Below, one piece after another: positions 6,143 through 7,654 of a stretch of 7,654 bases of DNA (position 1 is the stretch's first letter; each line of letters begins with the position of its first letter). The notes below the pieces were generated by a model. It worked only from the letters and a program-made list of their open reading frames with translations. It did not search any database and was not told the origin of the DNA. The translations under genes were made by a program, and so were the position numbers. This DNA is from Gammaproteobacteria bacterium (GTDB lineage Bacteria > Pseudomonadota > Gammaproteobacteria > Ga0077536), in assembly GCA_030639105.1 (NCBI GenBank), contig DAOWDI010000222.1, positions 1 to 7,654 of the forward strand, read 5' to 3'.

Positions 6143-7114
6143 ATGATGGATCTCTTGCGTCCACAAAAAGCCTATACAATGATCGCGGCGATCGTCTTCG
6201 CCTTGCTGCCGTTTGGCAGCCCGGCTGGATCACCCGTCACCGCGGCTCAGGGGTTCAGTGTCGCGGTGCTACCATTTGCAGCCGATGAGAAGCAGTACGG
6301 CGAACTCGGTCGCAATCTGCAAAGCCTTCTCACTGCGCACCTGTCATCCAATCCTCAGATCATCCTAGTCGAGCGTGCGGAGATCGACCAAGCATTGTCG
6401 GAAACCGAGCTTGGGATCTCCGGTACCGTCGATCCCGAGACCGCAGCCAAGATCGGTTATATCACCGGCGCGCAGATCCTCGTTACAGGCCGCTCGTTCG
6501 GCGTACAAAAGGAACTCGTTACGGTGGCCAAGATCATCGGCACCGAGACGAGCCGCGTGTACGGGGAGACCGCAACCATGCCCTTGCGCGGATCCGCCCT
6601 CGACATGTCCGTCGGACTGGCAGAGAAGATCACCGGGACCATCAATACCCGCGGCGATTCTCTGGTTGCCCCGCGCGCAGCGAAGGAGGATATCGTCGCG
6701 ACTTTACGGCCCTTGGTCGAGGGCAAAACCCTACCTAGCGTATCGGTCACGATACCGGAGGTGAGCTTGAGTGAGACCGTGCCGGACCCGGCCGCGCAAA
6801 CCGAGATCGCCTTTATCCTGCAGCAACTGGGATTTACGCTCATCGATCCGGATGCTTCCAATGAACTCGCCGATGTCGAAGTCACCGGTGAGGCATTCAG
6901 TGAATTTGGCTTGCGCAAGGGCAATCTCGCATCAACAAAAGCCCGTATCGAGCTCAAGGCGATCGATCGTGAGGCGGGCTCGGTGCTGATGGTCGATCGG
7001 GAAACGTCGGTAGCCGTGGATTTATCGCCGGAGATAGCTGGCAAGATTGCGTTGGCGAAAGGCGCGGCAAAACTGACCGAGCGCTTGGTCAAGCGTATTG
7101 TCGCGGGGACTTGA
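6143..7114 (+). CDS. Exported CsgG/FlgO-like protein with a second C-terminal domain
   Basis: A 323-aa product with signal peptide MMDLLRPQKAYTMIAAIVFA and on to about residue 35. Residues 38-165 form a CsgG/FlgO/TolB-N-like domain: FSVAVLPFAADEKQYGELGR, LLTAHLSSN, IILVERAEIDQALSETELG, DPETAAKIGYITGAQILVTG, then the strand pair ELVTVAKIIGTETSRVYGET. This fold is found in outer-membrane secretion (CsgG), flagellar accessory (FlgO) and other envelope proteins. Residues 199-323 form a second domain with PDPAAQTEIAFILQQLGF, ADVEVTGEAFSEFG and STKARIELKAIDREAGSVL, a pattern I recall from other two-domain proteins annotated as CsgG-like. There is no cysteine at all, hence no lipid anchor; CsgG itself is a lipoprotein, so a curli-type pore is unlikely. 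ATG 6146 is an equally possible start. The role is inferred only as periplasmic or envelope-associated. Confidence 0.85.
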   Translation: MMDLLRPQKAYTMIAAIVFALLPFGSPAGSPVTAAQGFSVAVLPFAADEKQYGELGRNLQSLLTAHLSSNPQIILVERAEIDQALSETELGISGTVDPETAAKIGYITGAQILVTGRSFGVQKELVTVAKIIGTETSRVYGETATMPLRGSALDMSVGLAEKITGTINTRGDSLVAPRAAKEDIVATLRPLVEGKTLPSVSVTIPEVSLSETVPDPAAQTEIAFILQQLGFTLIDPDASNELADVEVTGEAFSEFGLRKGNLASTKARIELKAIDREAGSVLMVDRETSVAVDLSPEIAGKIALAKGAAKLTERLVKRIVAGT

Positions 7115-7125
7115 ACCTCGTATTA

Positions 7126-7135
7126 CAGCATGCTG
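7126..7135. repeat. 10-bp palindrome in the intergenic region
   Basis: CAGCATGCTG is a perfect palindrome 11 bases after the stop codon of the CsgG-like gene. It has no loop and no following T-run, so it is not a terminator; it may be chance. The rest of the 120-base spacer (7115-7234) shows no clear promoter, terminator or recognisable gene. Confidence 0.3.
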
Positions 7136-7234
7136 GTACTTTAGTAGTTGGCATTGGGCTGATCGGCGCAGTACAGCACATCGAGGTGTAGGCACAAACC
7201 TCCTTCGCCCTCACGTTCGCCTGCACGATGGTAT

Positions 7235-7654
7235 ATGAGTATGCGGATTGCCCTCATCATATTGCTCACCTTCATCGTCGCGCGCGCAAATGCCGAGGCA
7301 ACTGCAATTACCGTTCTTCCTTTCACGGCGGTGGACGGCGAGCGGCGCGTATGGCTCGGCAAGGGCATCGCCGACATCCTTATGCGCAACCTGGCCGAGT
7401 TCGATCACTATCGCGCGGTGGACCGCGGCCGGTTACAGATCTACATGGACGAAATGGAACTTAAGGGCAGCGCATTGACCGACACCGATCAAGCGCTGCG
7501 CGTAGCCCGCGTGGCCAAGGTGTCGCAGATACTGATCGGTAGCTTTCGGATTGAGGGTAGGCATCTCAACGTCGAGCTTGCGACCGTGAGCCTCGCCAGC
7601 CAGACGATCACGCAAACCCTCGAAGCTACGGGTCCGCTCAACGAGTTGCATGCG
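7235..7654 (+). CDS. Second exported CsgG/FlgO/TolB-N-like protein (partial)
   Basis: The frame is open to the right edge (140 codons visible, 3' end missing). MSMRIALIILLTFIVARANA is a signal peptide with likely cleavage after ANA; there is no lipobox cysteine. The mature part starts at once with the CsgG/TolB-N-like pattern: AITVLPFTAVDG (24-35), LGKGIADILMRNLAEF (41-56), YRAVDRGRLQIYMDEMELKG (59-78), ALRVARVAKVSQILIGSFRI (87-106), then HLNVELATVSLASQTITQT. It is a divergent paralogue of the preceding gene's first domain, sharing the VLPF, V-R/D-R and GA/VSQILxG positions but little else. ATG 7235 and ATG 7241 are both possible; neither has a good Shine-Dalgarno. It probably belongs to the same envelope module, although 120 bases separate the two genes. 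Confidence 0.8.
   Translation, partial: MSMRIALIILLTFIVARANAEATAITVLPFTAVDGERRVWLGKGIADILMRNLAEFDHYRAVDRGRLQIYMDEMELKGSALTDTDQALRVARVAKVSQILIGSFRIEGRHLNVELATVSLASQTITQTLEATGPLNELHA

Noticed and set aside
6457..7092. Long 211-codon open frame on the minus strand
   Set aside because: It lies exactly antisense to the CsgG-like gene, has serine/arginine-rich low-information sequence and no Shine-Dalgarno; a codon-bias shadow.
7141..7191. Plus-strand reading GLIGAVQHIEV resembling LVGAVEHIDF antisense near 5100-5071
   Set aside because: Only about ten residues, followed by stops, and the second copy lies in a frame overlapping the toxin; most likely coincidence.

Overview
The window looks like chromosomal DNA of a proteobacterium, most probably a gammaproteobacterium. 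The evidence is a central-carbon operon in the order transketolase, GAPDH, phosphoglycerate kinase, a GAPDH of the beta/gamma-proteobacterial type, fairly high GC in the intact genes, and TTG/GTG starts with Shine-Dalgarno sites. The species cannot be named, and nothing here decides between autotrophy (Calvin cycle) and ordinary glycolysis/pentose-phosphate use.

Left part (1-4562). A minus-strand operon reads tkt (4562-2514), gap (2414-1398), pgk (1397-237). Only 23 bases after pgk, on the same strand, comes the start of a pyruvate kinase gene (about 213-121). It keeps just the first ~27 codons before similarity stops. The tkt-gap-pgk-pyk order is a familiar one, so pyk was probably the fourth gene and has been cut. 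What replaces it is the plus-strand 3' end of an ABC transporter ATPase gene (1-186). The last ~15-20 codons of that frame are the antisense of pyk, so a rearrangement breakpoint (or an assembly chimera) lies near 128-165.

Middle (4563-5346). No intact recognised gene is present. It holds a possible 42-codon small ORF directly before tkt, a possible tkt promoter with a 7-bp dyad, and a 13-bp perfect inverted repeat. It also holds two minus-strand gene remnants: the C-terminal half of a RelE/ParE-family toxin, and an AT-rich, frameshifted remnant of a small protein with a PD-(D/E)XK-nuclease-like motif. The two remnants abut at about 5083-5104. With the pyk/ABC junction, this makes the stretch a graveyard of broken genes on both flanks of a healthy metabolic operon.

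Right part (5347-7654). A plus-strand cluster of exported proteins: a 261-aa secreted protein that I do not recognise, then (coupled through an SD that overlaps its stop codon) a 323-aa protein with an N-terminal CsgG/FlgO/TolB-N-like domain and a distinct C-terminal domain, then after 120 bases a second, divergent CsgG-like exported protein that runs off the window. All have predicted signal peptides and none shows a lipobox, so they probably act in the periplasm or at the envelope. This cluster is the best candidate for a little-described system, but its function cannot be read from this window alone. The first gene has no Shine-Dalgarno and its start may lie in DNA derived from the neighbouring remnant.
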